Source: Adineta steineri | Lineage: Eukaryota > Rotifera > Eurotatoria > Adinetida > Adinetidae | Reading direction: 5' to 3' | Assembly: GCA_905250115.1 (NCBI GenBank) | Contig: CAJNOI010000208.1 | Location: 1-64,000 of the forward strand | DNA length: 64,000 nt | Shown: positions 11,640-24,952 of the stretch, piece by piece | Numbering within the stretch: the first letter of the stretch is position 1 | Layout of the letters: every line of letters starts with the position of its first letter | Translations under genes and position numbers: made by a program | Notes under the pieces: generated by a model | What the model saw: only the letters and a program-made list of their open reading frames with translations | Database searches by the model: none | Told to the model about the DNA's origin: nothing

Positions 11640-12139
11640 AAATATTTCTTTTTTTTAATAATTCCTTTATTAATTAAAATAATTTCTTTTTTTCTATTAG
11701 TTTGTGTGTTTGGAATAATCTAATGAAATTTTTTGTGATAAAAACATCGTTTTAACATCGGATATGGTGATCTATTCCTTACACAATATGGCGAAGTAAT
11801 ACACACACATTTTTCTTTCATCAATTGTATATTTCCGGATATTTGTGTGTTTAAAATGTTTCTTTGTCTATTTCAAATTCTTTATATAAATATGTCAATG
11901 TCTTATTATTATTATTAAATAAAAAATGAATTAACATATATTTAATTACTTCTTTTTTATCAATTAAATCAAAACTAATAGAAATAATATAAGAGAGTGC
12001 GAGAGCGAAAAGAAAAAATAGTTTGATCTAATATGTTTATATTGAATAGAAAGAATATTTGTTTTTCTTTTGAGATAAATATGTTAAATTAGAATTAAAT
12101 CTATTGTTGAAATGAAAGAAATATTTCTTATTTTATTTA
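11640..12139. other. Probable 3' UTR and intergenic DNA
   Basis: AATAAA occurs at about 11629 and again near 11918. A GTAAAT...TTAG pair just after the stop may be a 3'-UTR intron. Nothing else seen. Confidence 0.4.
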
Positions 12140-12812
12140 CAGTGAACACCTTTCGATAATGAACATCTCCGTTTTATGAGCGATCTAAGTTTCGACGGAG
12201 CGATTTTCGCAAGAAATGCATCCCTCCAATATGAACATTTCTTTCTTCTGAACAGTAAACGCTTTTTTTCGGTCCAGTCTGATATTGTCACGTCTTCAAT
12301 GTTGACATATATATATGATGTTTTTTTAACCTCTTTCTATTTTCTGTCGTATTTTGTTTGCATTAAAAAGTAGGCGTATTTTGTATATGATCCAAGTGTT
12401 GTGCGTTCGAACAACGCATAACATTACGACGTGGTTTAACTTTATACAAGAAAATAGAATAAACTTTTAATCATAATAATGGTTTATCTTAACGAACTTC
12501 ATTCGAAAAGTATCGCATTAAATTAATAGGCGTATATATTGATTCGAAAGCAATAAGACAAACAATATTTGAAGATTTTTGTGGAAAAAAATAAGTTTCG
12601 TTTTTATATTATAGTTTGAAATTTTTTTTTATTAAAATCGTTTAGCTAATAATAAATGAACAATAGAATAGATAATTGGGTATTTATCTACTATAAAAGC
12701 ATACGCAAATATTCGAAGATTTCTTCCATTTTAGGCTATATTATATATTGACTCTCTATAATGAACACTTTTTTCCGGTCTCGATGATGTTCACATTAGG
12801 GAGGTTTTAGTG
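12140..12812. mobile_element. Pogo/Tc1-mariner-like non-autonomous element
   Basis: The left end begins CAGTGAACACCTTTCGATAA and the right end, reverse-complemented, begins CACTAAAACCTCCCTAATGT. Both continue into a shared TGAACATC. A TA dinucleotide flanks each end, as expected for a TA target duplication of the Tc1/mariner/pogo group. The interior (about 670 bp) has no transposase; the 65-codon open frame at 12176 lies inside it and looks accidental. Confidence 0.65.
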
Positions 12813-14366
12813 TATTTATATAATAGATTGACTAAATCGACTCTTTTCATATTTTTTACTAATGAAAAATCTATCGACATTAGAAATTTCGAGAAATAAG
12901 AAAAAGTTAAAAATGAGTTTAGAAATAAACAAATCTCCATAATTGTTCAATGAAATCAACGATAGATATCTATCGAGATATCTATGAGTAAATATTTAAC
13001 TGATGGCAAATAATATATATATAAGCGAAAGATTTTTCTTAATTAGATTTCTAATTTTGCTGCAAACCAAACAAATTTCATTGGAATCTGTAGATTTCAG
13101 ATATTAAAATGTTAAAGAAGAAAATGTTTTAGTTAATCAAGCTGTTTAATATGATTAATAGTCATTAATGAAAGATTTTATTTGGAAATTGTTAATCCTA
13201 GAATTAACATCTTGATTCAAATCAATTAGTTTTATTTTTCTAACGAAGTCTTTGATAATATTCTTCTAGAAATTTAATTCATATAATATTTTAGTAAACG
13301 TTTTCCTTAATACTTCTATTATGAATATTATTTTCTATTAATTAATAGATGAAAAGAAAACTTATTTAAATATAGATTTTAAAAGAAAGAAAAAAAGTAG
13401 ATTATTTTTTAAATCTATGTAATAAAGATTGATAATCTTTGACACTAGTCATATAATAATAAATGTTATATATATACAAAGATACCGAATAAAAGAAAAA
13501 GGTGTGGATGACAACATGGATGTGACTGAATGAATGTCTTGTTTAGATTTTTATTTTTGACCAAACTTGTATTTATCTTCTATTTGTCACTCACAGTCAT
13601 GTATATCGACAATGATTAAATACTGATCCACCTGCTGTCTTTTTCAAGTGAATCTCCATCATATTTTTTTAAATTTCTGTTCTTTAGAAAATCAGAATAC
13701 TAATCCTTTATGACAGATCACATTTTTGCACATTATTTCGATGAAATTATTGTAAATTTCTTCCAGTTAATCTATGTTGTTGCAAATAATAGGTGAAAAT
13801 AATAACAATGATTATTTTGAGATGTATATATAAACAAATAAGTAACAGTCTACATGAACGATTACATATAAATGTCAACCAAAAAAAATTATACTTTACT
13901 GCTTGCTATTGATCAGTAATGTGCTCTAATATATGATTTAATTCGTGAAAATATCTTTTTCAAATTCTATTGAATATTATTTTGACGTCATAGCTATATA
14001 CGAGTTTAATAAAGCATTGTTCTAGAGGATCGTAATAGGGATAGATCATTAATAGATATTCTATGGCATGATGTTCTAGCATTCCGTAAACGTGTGCCAG
14101 TCAGTCATCTTTTACATTCAAGCTTTATCCAAATGACTGTCTATTCATGAGTTTTTCATAGATGGTATCTTCTATGGAAAAGATTTTTAACTAAATTGCT
14201 CAAATATAAAATATTATCTTTTATAGAAACATAAATTTTTAACGAAAATTTTGTTGAGTTATTAAATCGTACAATAGTTATTAACAAATTCGGTTTTATT
14301 TATTTTAATTCTTCGAAACAAAAGATAATGTAATATTCGATTTTGAAGGCCAGTTGCATAATAGGT
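12813..14366. other. AT-rich gene-free region
   Basis: No supported ORF, RNA gene or clear element. Confidence 0.5.
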
Positions 14367-14891
14367 TTAAGAGATCTGTTTTGTATCATTGGTAAAAAAA
14401 TCAGGTTGACTTTCAGCGTAATGCATTAAGATGAACAATGGTATTTTAATGATGACCATGGATACATATTTAGCATGATATTCACGGCAAAAATTGGTGT
14501 CTATACATAGTAAACAATATAAATGAGAATAAAATAAGGCTTGCGGAACCAATAAAGATTCGATTAACCAATGAAGAAAGTCGAAATATTTTATTTCTAC
14601 TTTCAATACAATAATCATAGCTGAATATTTATCTAGATCAGATATGTCCAACCAATAACTATCTATGATATCAATTATACGGCTCCAATAACGAGAAAAG
14701 AATACTGTCATTATGAGATATAACAAAATAAGAAAATACATAATTGAATATTCAATTAAACATGTAATCATAAAATGAATGATACGCAAAAGTTTTCTAT
14801 TAGAAACATACGATAATTGTTCATATTCTGTTGATAATAAATGGTTTGGTAATAAGAGAATGGTTTCATTAATCGTTAACATTATATTCAT
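14367..14891 (-). CDS. Uncharacterised hydrophobic ORF
   Basis: 174 codons without a stop in very AT-rich DNA, so more than chance is likely but not certain. One clear membrane helix (SIMYFLILLYLIMTVFF) and two weaker hydrophobic stretches (LLVPQALFYSHLYCLLCI, VSMVIIKIPLFILMHY) are present. I recognise no family, see no signal peptide, and find no splice partner. It could be one exon of a decayed multi-pass protein. Confidence 0.35.
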   Translation of the reverse strand: MNIMLTINETILLLPNHLLSTEYEQLSYVSNRKLLRIIHFMITCLIEYSIMYFLILLYLIMTVFFSRYWSRIIDIIDSYWLDISDLDKYSAMIIVLKVEIKYFDFLHWLIESLLVPQALFYSHLYCLLCIDTNFCREYHAKYVSMVIIKIPLFILMHYAESQPDFFTNDTKQIS

Positions 14892-15519
14892 AATAACAAA
14901 ATATATTATCGTTAAGAATAATTCTATTTATATAAGAAATGTTATTCTTATCCTATTTTATTTTTCTATCTTCATTCAATAATAGGCTGAACATAGACAA
15001 AAAAATCATTGACTAATGTGTTGATTCAATGAAATACAATGATTAGATACATTCAGCCGTTGACTGTTCTCTTTATTTGTAAGAACATCAGAAATTCAAT
15101 TGTTAATATAACTTTTACCATCATCTAATGATTAGTCTTTTTTTATTGAAAAAAAGAAAAAAAATCATAAATAAATATATTCATATACATACATATATCA
15201 TGACAAATCCTAATGCAAGAAATGAAGCAATTGCCCATTTGAGAATTATATATATAATTTTTTTGATTATGCGTTGTTTATTTGTGACGCTCTGAAGCGC
15301 TTACAAAAAGGGGAGAGATACAAAAAGTAGAGATTGAGAAAGAAAAACGGGAGTAGTGAGGAAAGGAGAGAACATGTAATTGTTAATTAAAAATACTTTC
15401 TATTCACAATCAGATGAAGATTCTTACATATGAACGATTAAAAAAACTGCAGGTTATTTATTACATTATAGGAAAGATGAAAAGATAAAAAAATAAAAAA
15501 GAGGAGCAGGTCAGTTGTC

Positions 15520-16370
15520 TTCGACAAATTGATTCCATATACCTAGTAACGATTTATGTCTTGAAATCAAGTTTTTCGTTCTTTTTCTCTGGAAGTAGTG
15601 CCTAGTCCATCATTTTTATTTTTCTTAAAATCATTCAAAAAGGTGATATCCTCTAAGAAGAGTGACAGAGCCATGTCCATCTTATATATCTTTTTGAGTC
15701 TATTTAAGATATATTTTTTCACGTGTAAATGTAAATAAATCTTGCGCTCCTATCCATGGGCATCGGTGAACTAACCTTAGCCCAGCTCTGAATTTCATTC
15801 ATAGCAACTCTTGTTGTGTATTCGGAAGGAAGGGGAAGAGACAAAAAAAGCCACGAGAAAAAAAGGAGAGGAATAGGTAAAGAAGCATTGTCTCTGTACT
15901 ACTGTAGAGATATTTCTACTGCGCTTCAGCCATTTCAGTTTTACATACGACTGCTGAAAATTTTCAAGATAGGTAGCTATCGATTTATGCATTGAGAATT
16001 TATTCGTTCAGTTATATCCAAGATATTGAAAATCTTGAACAAAATCTAGAGCAATATTATTCATTTTTATCTCCAGGCTACGGATACTAATCTGGGAGTG
16101 GAAAACCTGAAAGACTAATTTCGATATGTTAATTGGCTGTTTCCACCTTTTCGCATATTGAAACAGCTCGTTACAGACTTTAGTGCCCTCTTTCTCTAGG
16201 ATCTGTAGCATGGGTTCTAATTTCTTTTCAATGGGAGCTCTAATTAGAACGCTTAGGTCATCTGCAAAAATGTGGTTGGAAAGAATTATATTAACAGCAT
16301 GTCTAACTTCAAATAATAATCGATAAGTTTCGGTTTCATTCTTCGGCACTTTAAACATACGTGGTGCCAT
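15520..16370 (-). pseudogene. Non-LTR retrotransposon reverse-transcriptase relic
   Basis: The minus-strand frame from 16370 contains the polymerase active-site box as IFADDLSVLI (two Asp of Y/F-x-D-D), then WKQPINISKLVFQVFHS and DFQYLGYN, the thumb-side blocks of reverse transcriptases. After an in-frame TGA at about 16008 the same frame continues with SYVKLKWLKRSRNISTVV and CFFTYSSPFF, typical of the same protein. Further stops follow toward 15520. It is a 5'-truncated, decayed ORF2 of a LINE-like element (jockey- or RTE-type; the clade is not resolved). The upstream fingers region and the endonuclease are absent. Confidence 0.8.
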
Positions 16371-18516
16371 TTTTCGTAAACATGTAGGAATATTGTCTAT
16401 AATTACTATTCGAATTCCATTGAATAATTATCCTACAGGAAAAAATGTCATCGATTCAAATAATATTGAGTTTTGTTGATGTAAGAAAATAAATCGATAT
16501 CATTAATTTTATTTGATAATTAAAATTGTTTCGATTAATAAAATTTATTTTAAAACCTATTGGTTTTATCATATGCACACGTTGATTTTGATTTTTTTTT
16601 AAATGTTTTACACCATTGCTTCCAATCTGATATAAAAATAATAAAAATCACGTTGAGTAAGAAGATGAGAAAGCGATATATGAATAGCATGTGTCTATAA
16701 ATAAATTTGAGTACTTCATAATAATAATCCTGAAATACTTAGGAAACTAACCTAAGTTAAACAATTCTTTCGACGCACCATTTTTATTTCTTTATACAAT
16801 AACAAACCGAATGATAGAAGAAAGAAGAACTAATGAGTATATATTCATTCAGTTCGATATATATAGAAATAAGCAGCATGGATTGCCTCGATTAGTATTA
16901 TTAGATAAAAACACGACGTAATTGTTTGTTAAATTATGGAGGTAATCCATATGCTGGTTAGTTTTTCCATATCAAACAGAACGAACAATAAATCGTTCGA
17001 TTCTAATTTCGAGAATAATTCTCTAGATGTATAATTTAATGATTGCATCGATAGTAAGACAATTTTCAGCTCAATCACTGATTTGGTTCGAAATCATTTG
17101 CTTAAATCAATAAAAAAAAACAATTTGTCTTTTATTATCAACCTTAGATTTTTTTTGTCATGTTAAGTTTTTGGATCTTAATGTATGTAAATAATCCATA
17201 TACTTTATCAAGTAATTTTATTGTTGCTGTATAAATTTAGAATAATGGTGCTGAAATGAAAAGACATTGAAATTCAATGCAATATTTAATTGATTTTTCC
17301 TGCATTTATATAATTGTAGACGAGTATAATTAAGATACTGAACGTTAATAAATAATATTAAACGCTGGTGGTAACTGACTTTTCCTACAATATTTATTGA
17401 CAGTTATAAAGAGTTGATAACGTCATAAACTATACGATCGTTTTTTGAACAGTTTGAATATATAGTAACACTAAACAATAATAATAAGAGAAAAACAATA
17501 TGAATAGCTAAAGTCGTACTTAAATAAAGCAGTAAGAACTTTCAGACGAAGAATATTAGTAATAGCAACACAATCATAGCCATATTCAAATATGAGTCGA
17601 TAGCAGCTACATGAAAATTTAAAAAAATAAATGAGACAAAATATTGATTCAATTGAACGATATTTATTATTTGCTTTTCAGAGAACAAGTTTCTGAATTC
17701 CTTAATTCATCTAATTGAAAATGATTAATTTGAAAAACGATATCAGACATAATTAATATCTTACATTTATTTCCATATTGACTTAAATTTTCAATATATA
17801 TAAAGATGAATGTCGATGTTTTATATTATAAATACATATAAAACCCATTGTCTAATACGTTCTCCATTAATATTCTATCGTTGTCATTGATCAATTGATG
17901 ATATGAAAGTAATATTTTATTAGATATTTTTGTTGACTTTAAGAGATAGCAGCACTGCATACTATTTCAGTATTAAGAGTGTGAGTTTATTTGTTAAGCA
18001 CTTAACCTACACCCACAAGATGTTCGCTTACTTTTCATCAAAGTTATGTATAAGAATCGTTTTATTGCAAATAAATATTAATGAATGAAAATATGACGAA
18101 GTAATTGAAGTATTTTTCGTGTCTAATGAGACTTAATTCTTAGTTTAATAAATATTTAAATATCTTTTTTTTTAAATTAATTGATAAATTGTATTTGATG
18201 ATATAGATCAATAGTTTTTATCCTTGAGCTTGTCGTCACGATTATTTTTATTCAAAGTAAATAAAAAGAACGGTTTATACAATCGCAATATGGTAATTAG
18301 AAAAAAAAAATCATGCTGATTCATGGACTGTTAATAATTATGTGTGACAACTCATTTCGAAAGCGATAAAAACACATGTTTTTATTTTTCTTCTTTTCGG
18401 TATATTATTCTTAATAAAGTTGTGTGAAGTGCTTTTTATATGATTCTTTAAATGTGTTTTTCTCTTTATTTTTCATTTAATCAAAAAACCGAATAAGTGA
18501 AACAAATCGTAATAAT
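16371..18516. other. AT-rich intergenic region
   Basis: Apart from the hairpin at 17970-18027 I see no supported feature. Confidence 0.5.
17970..18027. repeat. Short GTGTG/CACAC foldback, copy 1
   Basis: GAGTGTGAGTTTAT on the left pairs imperfectly with ACCTACACCCACAAGATG on the right. The right end CACAAGATG matches the ends of other copies in this window. Confidence 0.55.
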
Positions 18517-19061
18517 ATGAATATCACAAGTGTTTCGAACGATGCTCATGAAATATTATTAGAAGATAAAACTAATGTTAAATCTCATATTAATGCAAGT
18601 CAAGATATGAACAATGACGATTTAGAAAAAAATATTAAACGAAATAATCAGGTAAGAAAACGAATGAAGAAGAAGAAGAAAAAAAACTAATCTATTTTAG
18701 AAATCAAATATTTATATTAATGATCGACGAATAATCATTCTAATTATCATTCTTGGATTCTTACTTCTTGTTGTCATTTCTCTGACGATTTTTTCTTTTT
18801 TCCATTGTTATTCGAAAGAAAATCATTCGAAGTAAATATAAATATTCTTGATGAAACAAACTTTGAAAAATAAATACATTGTTTTTTTTTCTATATAGAA
18901 AAACAATTGATCTTTTGATGAGAAATATAACAAGTGGATTATCTTTTTTTCCTTCTAATCAAACTGCAAATGTCACATTCGATTTGAATGATTCTATACT
19001 CATTGGTACAGGTCGAGCAAAATATGCCGATAAAACAATTCATTTCGATTATGAATACTGA
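18517..19061 (+). CDS. Small single-pass membrane protein, unknown family
   Basis: Three exons (18517-18651, 18701-18831, 18899-19061) join in frame to give 142 residues. The first ~50 residues are polar and acidic without a signal peptide. One strong helix follows (IIILIIILGFLLLVVISLTI), then FSFFHCYSK and an extracellular-type tail with N-glycosylation sites (NIT, NQT, NVT) ending DYEY. The arrangement suggests a type II membrane protein. I recognise no domain. Introns are 49 and 67 bp. It converges on the three-unit membrane gene, with about 100 bp between the two stop codons. Confidence 0.7.
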
Positions 19062-19163
19062 TATACAATTAAATTTTTGTTCACTTTTACTTTTTTACAG
19101 AGAATTTTTTATATTACAAAAATAATTTTCATAAATAGAAACTATACAAAAAAACACTCATGT

Positions 19164-22100
19164 TCATATTGTCATCGAATCAATGCAGGTTCTTTCTATC
19201 TGTTGTTGTTGTTGTTGTTGTTGTGACTGTGGACGGTTTTTTAACCACCACTGATAGACACGCAAAGATTGACCAACAATTAATCGAAGAGAATATATTA
19301 AACCTAAAGAAAAAAAAACTTTTGTGTTTTTTTTCTTTGTAAATATATTAATTCAGTTACCAGCATATAATCCAAGAATAGTTGTTAACATAGTGAGTGG
19401 ATCATTTCGATTCGGTAATGTATATTGACATTCAAATGGATGACATGTATGAAAATAAGCTGTATAATTACTTACATTTTTCCATGTCATTACAAAAAGT
19501 TGATCATTTAATTGACCTAAGGAAAGATTTGAAAATTTTGATAAACGAAATCCATCAAATGGAAAGCAACCAGTAACAATATCTTCAGTAACTGGATCAG
19601 TGCAATTGAATGAAGTAGCACAAGTACAATTTGATGAAGAAAACCGATTTGGATAAGTTGTAATAATATGATTTTGTTCATCATCAGTATATTCAAGTTT
19701 CCAATTACTTGTAAAAACATTTAAGAAATGATTAACTTCAAATGAACGCATAATAAATGTTAATGTTCGACGATAATCTGCAGGAATTTGAGAAATAAAT
19801 CTTGATACAAGAGCTTCACTTTGAATAATAAAAGAAGAATTTGTCATTGCTTCAACACTAATTAATTCATGATCAGCAAATACATCTTGGGCACTTTTTA
19901 TAATACGTTGAGCTTGTTGACAAAATGTTGCTAGTATACGATAATGAGCACTAAGTCGTCTTGAAATTCTATCTTTTTGTTTAAATAAATTAATATAATA
20001 AGAAGATTTAACATAATCACTTGAACATATCCCATGATATTCTGGTATTATAGATAAGAATTTTGAATAACGAATAGCAGCAGTTGAACAAGGACAAGAT
20101 AAAGTTGAAATATTTTTCAAATAAAGATTATTAACAATATTAGATGTTGGAAATTTAATTATTACAGTTTTTGTTTCATCATTAAATGGTCCCGCATAAA
20201 GAAGAGCAACGAGAAGACTTAATAAGAATAAAAATATATAAATACGAGTCGCAATTATTTCATTGCGTTTCATTTCTTTTACTGTTGAAGATGATTTAGT
20301 AGAAAATAAATTTAACAATCGTAAAAATCGATAGATCTTCCAAAATAAACAAGAATTTTTTGTTTTAACATTAGGCAAAACAAGATTATCTAAAATAAAT
20401 TAATTTCTATAATAAAAGATTCTCATCATATATTTACCTGTTGTTGTTTGTGAAGAATCTACATTATGTTGTCGTTTTTTCCATTGTTTTCTAATAAATC
20501 TAACCAAATGAGGTAATATTATTTCTAAAATAACACTTAATCCACTATAAAAACCAAGCATAATAGTAATCATATATGTCATATGAAATCGTCTTATTAC
20601 ACTATAAGTACATTGTTTTGGTGCACATCTTCTATAATAAGCTGAAAAATTCTTTGATGTTCTCCAATCTTCTACAAAGAGTTGTGAAACAATTGATTCT
20701 ATAGTAGTATTAGGTGTAAAACGAGTATTAGTTTTTTCAAGTGATTGAATATGAGCAGTACGATTATTCAATGGATGAAATAAGCCAACAGCGTCAAAAT
20801 AATACATATCAATTAAAAGTTGAATACATTTTTGTTGATATAAACATTGAAGATTCGAAAAAAGAAGAGAATCAATTGTATAACAACCAAGAACTAATCC
20901 TGGTATAATTATTTTTGGATTAGAATCTCGATCATCAGATTGTAAATAAAATCCTTGAGAACGAATACATTGCGAAGAATAAGCACAAGAACAAGAACTA
21001 TTATCAATATTTCTGTAATAAAATATTGGTGACCATTTTGATGTTTTATTATTAAAATTAGGTGAAAATCCAGCATCATTTAATAAATCAGTAATTAAAC
21101 GATTTGTTTGAATTGATGAACGAATTAATTGAATAAGATTAACAAATGATGCGATTGTTTGTTGTTGAAATAATTTTAAACGTATTTTTGTTTCATCATG
21201 AAATTGTATTTTGGAAAATGTATTAAGTGTAACTAATCGACGTGATCGAAATAAACGAATTGCATTATTAACTGTTTCTTTTGATAATTTACATAAATCT
21301 CTTAAAAGACTAAAAAATGATTGACCACTAATACGAAAATCAACACCAGTAAATAATGTTGTACTTGAATTAATTTCTTTTAAATCAAAATATGATAACC
21401 AAGTTTTTTCAAGAAATTCACTTGAACATATTTGATGATATCGAGGAGATATGGACATTATTCGATTATAAGACATTGAAAAACGTGAACATGAACAAAT
21501 TAATGTTGATGAATAAAGTGATTGTAATTGATTAAATTCTATTAATGTTGGATAATCAATAGTATATGTTTGTGTACGTTTCATTAAAGAAGTATAAAAA
21601 CTAAGAATAATAAAACCAATCAATAAAAATAATATATAAAAACGAGTTGAAATTATTCCAACATATTGTTCTTCGAAATCATTTTCATCATCAGAACAAA
21701 ATAAATTAAATGTATAAATTGTACGATGAACATGAGAAGTAACTACGAAGAAAAATTCATTTTTAATAAATATTTTTTATATATTATTTAAACAAACCTT
21801 TATTGATTGGTTTAGGTGATATTTTTAAAATGATTTGTTCAATTCCTAATTGTTGTTCTTGAGGAATAGATATTTGTTTTTCTTGTTTTTTCCCTTTAAT
21901 TAAATGCCAGATTTTCACAATAGCTGGTGTAATTAATTGCCAAACAATAACTAAACCACCAAAAGCACTAACACATATAGTAAATATAGTAGCAAAACGT
22001 AATCGACCTGAATAACTATAAGTAAGTGATCGAGGTGAACAAGCAGTAAAATATTGTTCATAACTAATAGTATTTTTCCATGATTCAATAAATAAAAATT

Positions 22101-23230
22101 TATCAAATATGGAACCAATTGTTAAATTTAATGGAAATTTTGATAAAGAAATTTTTAAAGGTTTTGGTCGAGAAATATTTGATTGAATTGATAATATATT
22201 TATACAAGATTGTTTATAAAGACATTCAAGTGTTGATTGTCGAATAGATTCAAGTGGTAAACATCCGGCCATTAAACCTGGAATCTAAAATTGAATCAAG
22301 AATATGAAAATAATCTTTTCTTTTTCTATTTACCTTGTAACGTGGTGGAGGATATGATTTAGCTGGTTTATCCAATTCAGGTAATGTCCAATTGTAAAAA
22401 GCTCCAGCTGGATAAGTACATTGATTTCCTTCTAAACGACAATCACATTCTCCTGAAAATGTTTCATTTTTTGTTAAATAAATTCCATTATGTACGACAG
22501 AAACACCAGAAAGAACTTCTGATTCAATATAAAAGTTAGTACGCAATGCTGACATTAATCGATTTTGTGCAATACTCATTAGTACTACTCGTACTGTTCG
22601 ATTTTCATTTGCTACGAGATAATCTTGAAGATGATTGATTAGAACATTGGCTATTTCATTGAATTCTATACGTGAAAGAAGATAATTAGTAATTAAATGA
22701 GTAGAATTAAATGTTCGATATCCATCATATACAGCTTGATAGGCTGTATGACAAAGTAAAGCAAGAGATTGAAATTGTGCAAAAGTAAATGTACGAAAAT
22801 CGAGAATATTATGTGAAGTTGCATTGAAAAGAAAAAGAGAAGATATCCATTTATCATCAACGAATGGACTTGAACAAATTTGATGGAATTTTGGTGATAA
22901 TTGAATAAATTTATGATAAGGATTAGAAACATGAGTACATGGAACATTTATTGTAGTTGAATAACGAGTTTGAAGATATTCAAAATCAGAAAGAGAAAAT
23001 TGCCGAAGAGTAATACTATGAGTTTGAACAATAAGACTTGCGTAAATAGTGACAATTAGAAGAGATACAGAAAGAAATAAAAGAAAAAGTCGAGTACTAA
23101 GAATTTTCTCTGAATAATTCAAAATTGATGACCAAAATGGATTATTAGAAAATAAATTTAAATCACGTATAATACCAACAAGATTTACACGAGCATCAAC
23201 AAATAAATTTTTCAAAGATCTATCACTCAT
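19164..23230 (-). CDS. Three-unit repeated membrane protein (6 TM), paralogue A
   Basis: Exons on the minus strand: 23230-22334, 22284-21798, 21742-20438, 20389-19361, 19303-19164; all phases agree and give 1,285 residues. The start is the first ATG (23230) after a likely UTR acceptor. Three homologous units each have a pre-helix motif (NLFS; then STR or ATR), a first helix (FLLFLSVSLLIVTIYASL; FYILFLLIGFIILSFY; IYIFLFLLSLLVALLY), an ectodomain with CT/CS/CP...Y..(F/I)..(I/L)SP.(F/Y)H.ICSS, a C-x-C...C cluster, an E-C-L-Y...C segment (units 1 and 2), and a second helix with Gly-Gly-Leu or Ser-Gly-Leu followed by a basic tail. The C-terminus carries a polyglutamine run from a CAA microsatellite. 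I know no named family. The two-helix/ectodomain plan resembles DEG/ENaC or P2X subunits; homology is unproven. Confidence 0.85.
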
Positions 23231-23339
23231 TTGTGAATTAATTATATTTAATGAATTTTGACACAACTCTTTTAACTAGAAAGAAAGGAAGAAAAAGAAT
23301 AGTAGATTCTTTTTTTCTAGTTGAATACATACGTGAATG

Positions 23340-24952
23340 GTATTAATATAATCGAGATAAAATAAGACAATTTATTTCAGAATCCATAGAATAACATGCT
23401 TGTCTATGTAATGATCTAAAACGGTTCATTAATTTTTTTTCTTCTTATTTAAAAATGATGGAAGGTTACCATATGAACTCAAATGATAAAAAAAAATGAA
23501 AGAGTTCATTCCTGTCTTTATATTATTCTCTTCTAGAAGTTTTTTTTTTAATTCTCATTTATATCTTTTGTCCTGTAATTATCATGAAAGGATGGATCAC
23601 GTATATGCGTATAAATATCCGGAAGTGTCGACTTCTTAGTCACGGCATGAATGAAAAGAAAAAAAATTAGTATTATTCTGTAAGAGTTAGAGAATCTTCT
23701 TAATTGAGTTATTTATCTATCTTTGCTAAAATATGAAAGAATAAATAATTATATAGTTGAGTAGTGAGTTATTAAACATAATGAGTAGTTATCATTATCG
23801 TACGTTTTTTTTCTATTATATCTATTTTTTGAAATTGGTCAATGTAATTATAAATTGAAATAAACTTGCACAGTATTAATTGATGATCGAAGAAAATCAT
23901 ATCATCAATCAAAAAGAAACTGTGGTTTTCTAAAATATTTTTACCGTTTATATTCTGTATGAATGTGTTATTTGTAATTTGAACTAACTCGTGGATGAAA
24001 AAATAAGCCATCTGTACCTAGAGTAACATATGGGAAAAAGTTAAAATATAGTTTTGTGAACAATTTATTTTCATTCCACTAGGAATAATCCCATATACTC
24101 TAATAAGGAGATCAATTGAAACACATAGTACAGTAAAATATGAGTTTCTATTGATTCGAGAATGACCACGTGATTGAGGTGAGATTGGTAGAAAATAAAC
24201 AGCAAATGTTTCAAACAGCTATAGTCACGAGTCCCTTCAGAAACTTGTCTCGGTTTGTTAATTCGACAACGCATAAGTACAACACGAACGATTGAAAGCG
24301 GAGAAACTGACTTCGAAAATGTATTAATCTCATTATCGTACGAGTTTATGGCAAATATTAACAACTGGTTATTAATTCATAATTAATAATCTCAATCTGG
24401 TCTATTCAGATAATGAACGAACATACTCAAGTCATTTTTTATATGAATCTCGTTTCAGTAGAGGAAATCACCCAAAGAAGATAGAAACCAACAAAAACGA
24501 AAAGGTTTGATAAATGTATTCTTCTTTTATACTGTACTCTGGAAAACAATTGGAGAGTATGGATGCAGATAGAATTTAGATGTAGAATATGATATTATTT
24601 TATTCGTAGATTCAATTACACGCACCCTTTAAAACTTAACTGGATTTTAAAGTCAATTTCGATATACAAATTTAATGAAATAGAATATGTGAATGATAAT
24701 ATTTTATTAAGTATATATTAAGAATATGATTACAATTTTGAATAAGCTGCAAAGTACAATAACAAAAGCTATCTCACACAGTTCATGCGGGATTAAAGTA
24801 TGGCACACAAACTATGTTGTGTTATGTTATTCATCGTTAACAACTGTCTTTCATAGCCGATTATAGTCTTTGTGTTTAATAAAAAAAGCAATGATTAAAT
24901 AATTATTTTGATATTAATAACGACAAAAGCAGAATAAATTATTTGAAAGAAA
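23340..24952. other. Intergenic region between two minus-strand genes
   Basis: A GTATGT donor (near 23332) and a pyrimidine-rich acceptor just before 23270 suggest a 5'-UTR exon of the three-unit gene. The open frames at 23772-24011 and 24071-24364 show no recognisable domain or splice partner. A decayed receptor is possible but I cannot support it. Confidence 0.4.

Noticed and set aside
12176-12373. Open frame inside the pogo-like element
   Set aside because: Too short and without transposase motifs; continuous only by chance within the element.
19160-19342. Plus-strand open frame with a valine run
   Set aside because: It is the antisense of the polyglutamine-bearing last exon of the three-unit gene; the minus-strand exon fits splice phase and matches paralogue B.
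23772-24364. Two minus-strand open frames, possibly a decayed receptor
   Set aside because: Some hydrophobic stretches, but no family motif, conserved Cys pair or splice structure that I can defend.
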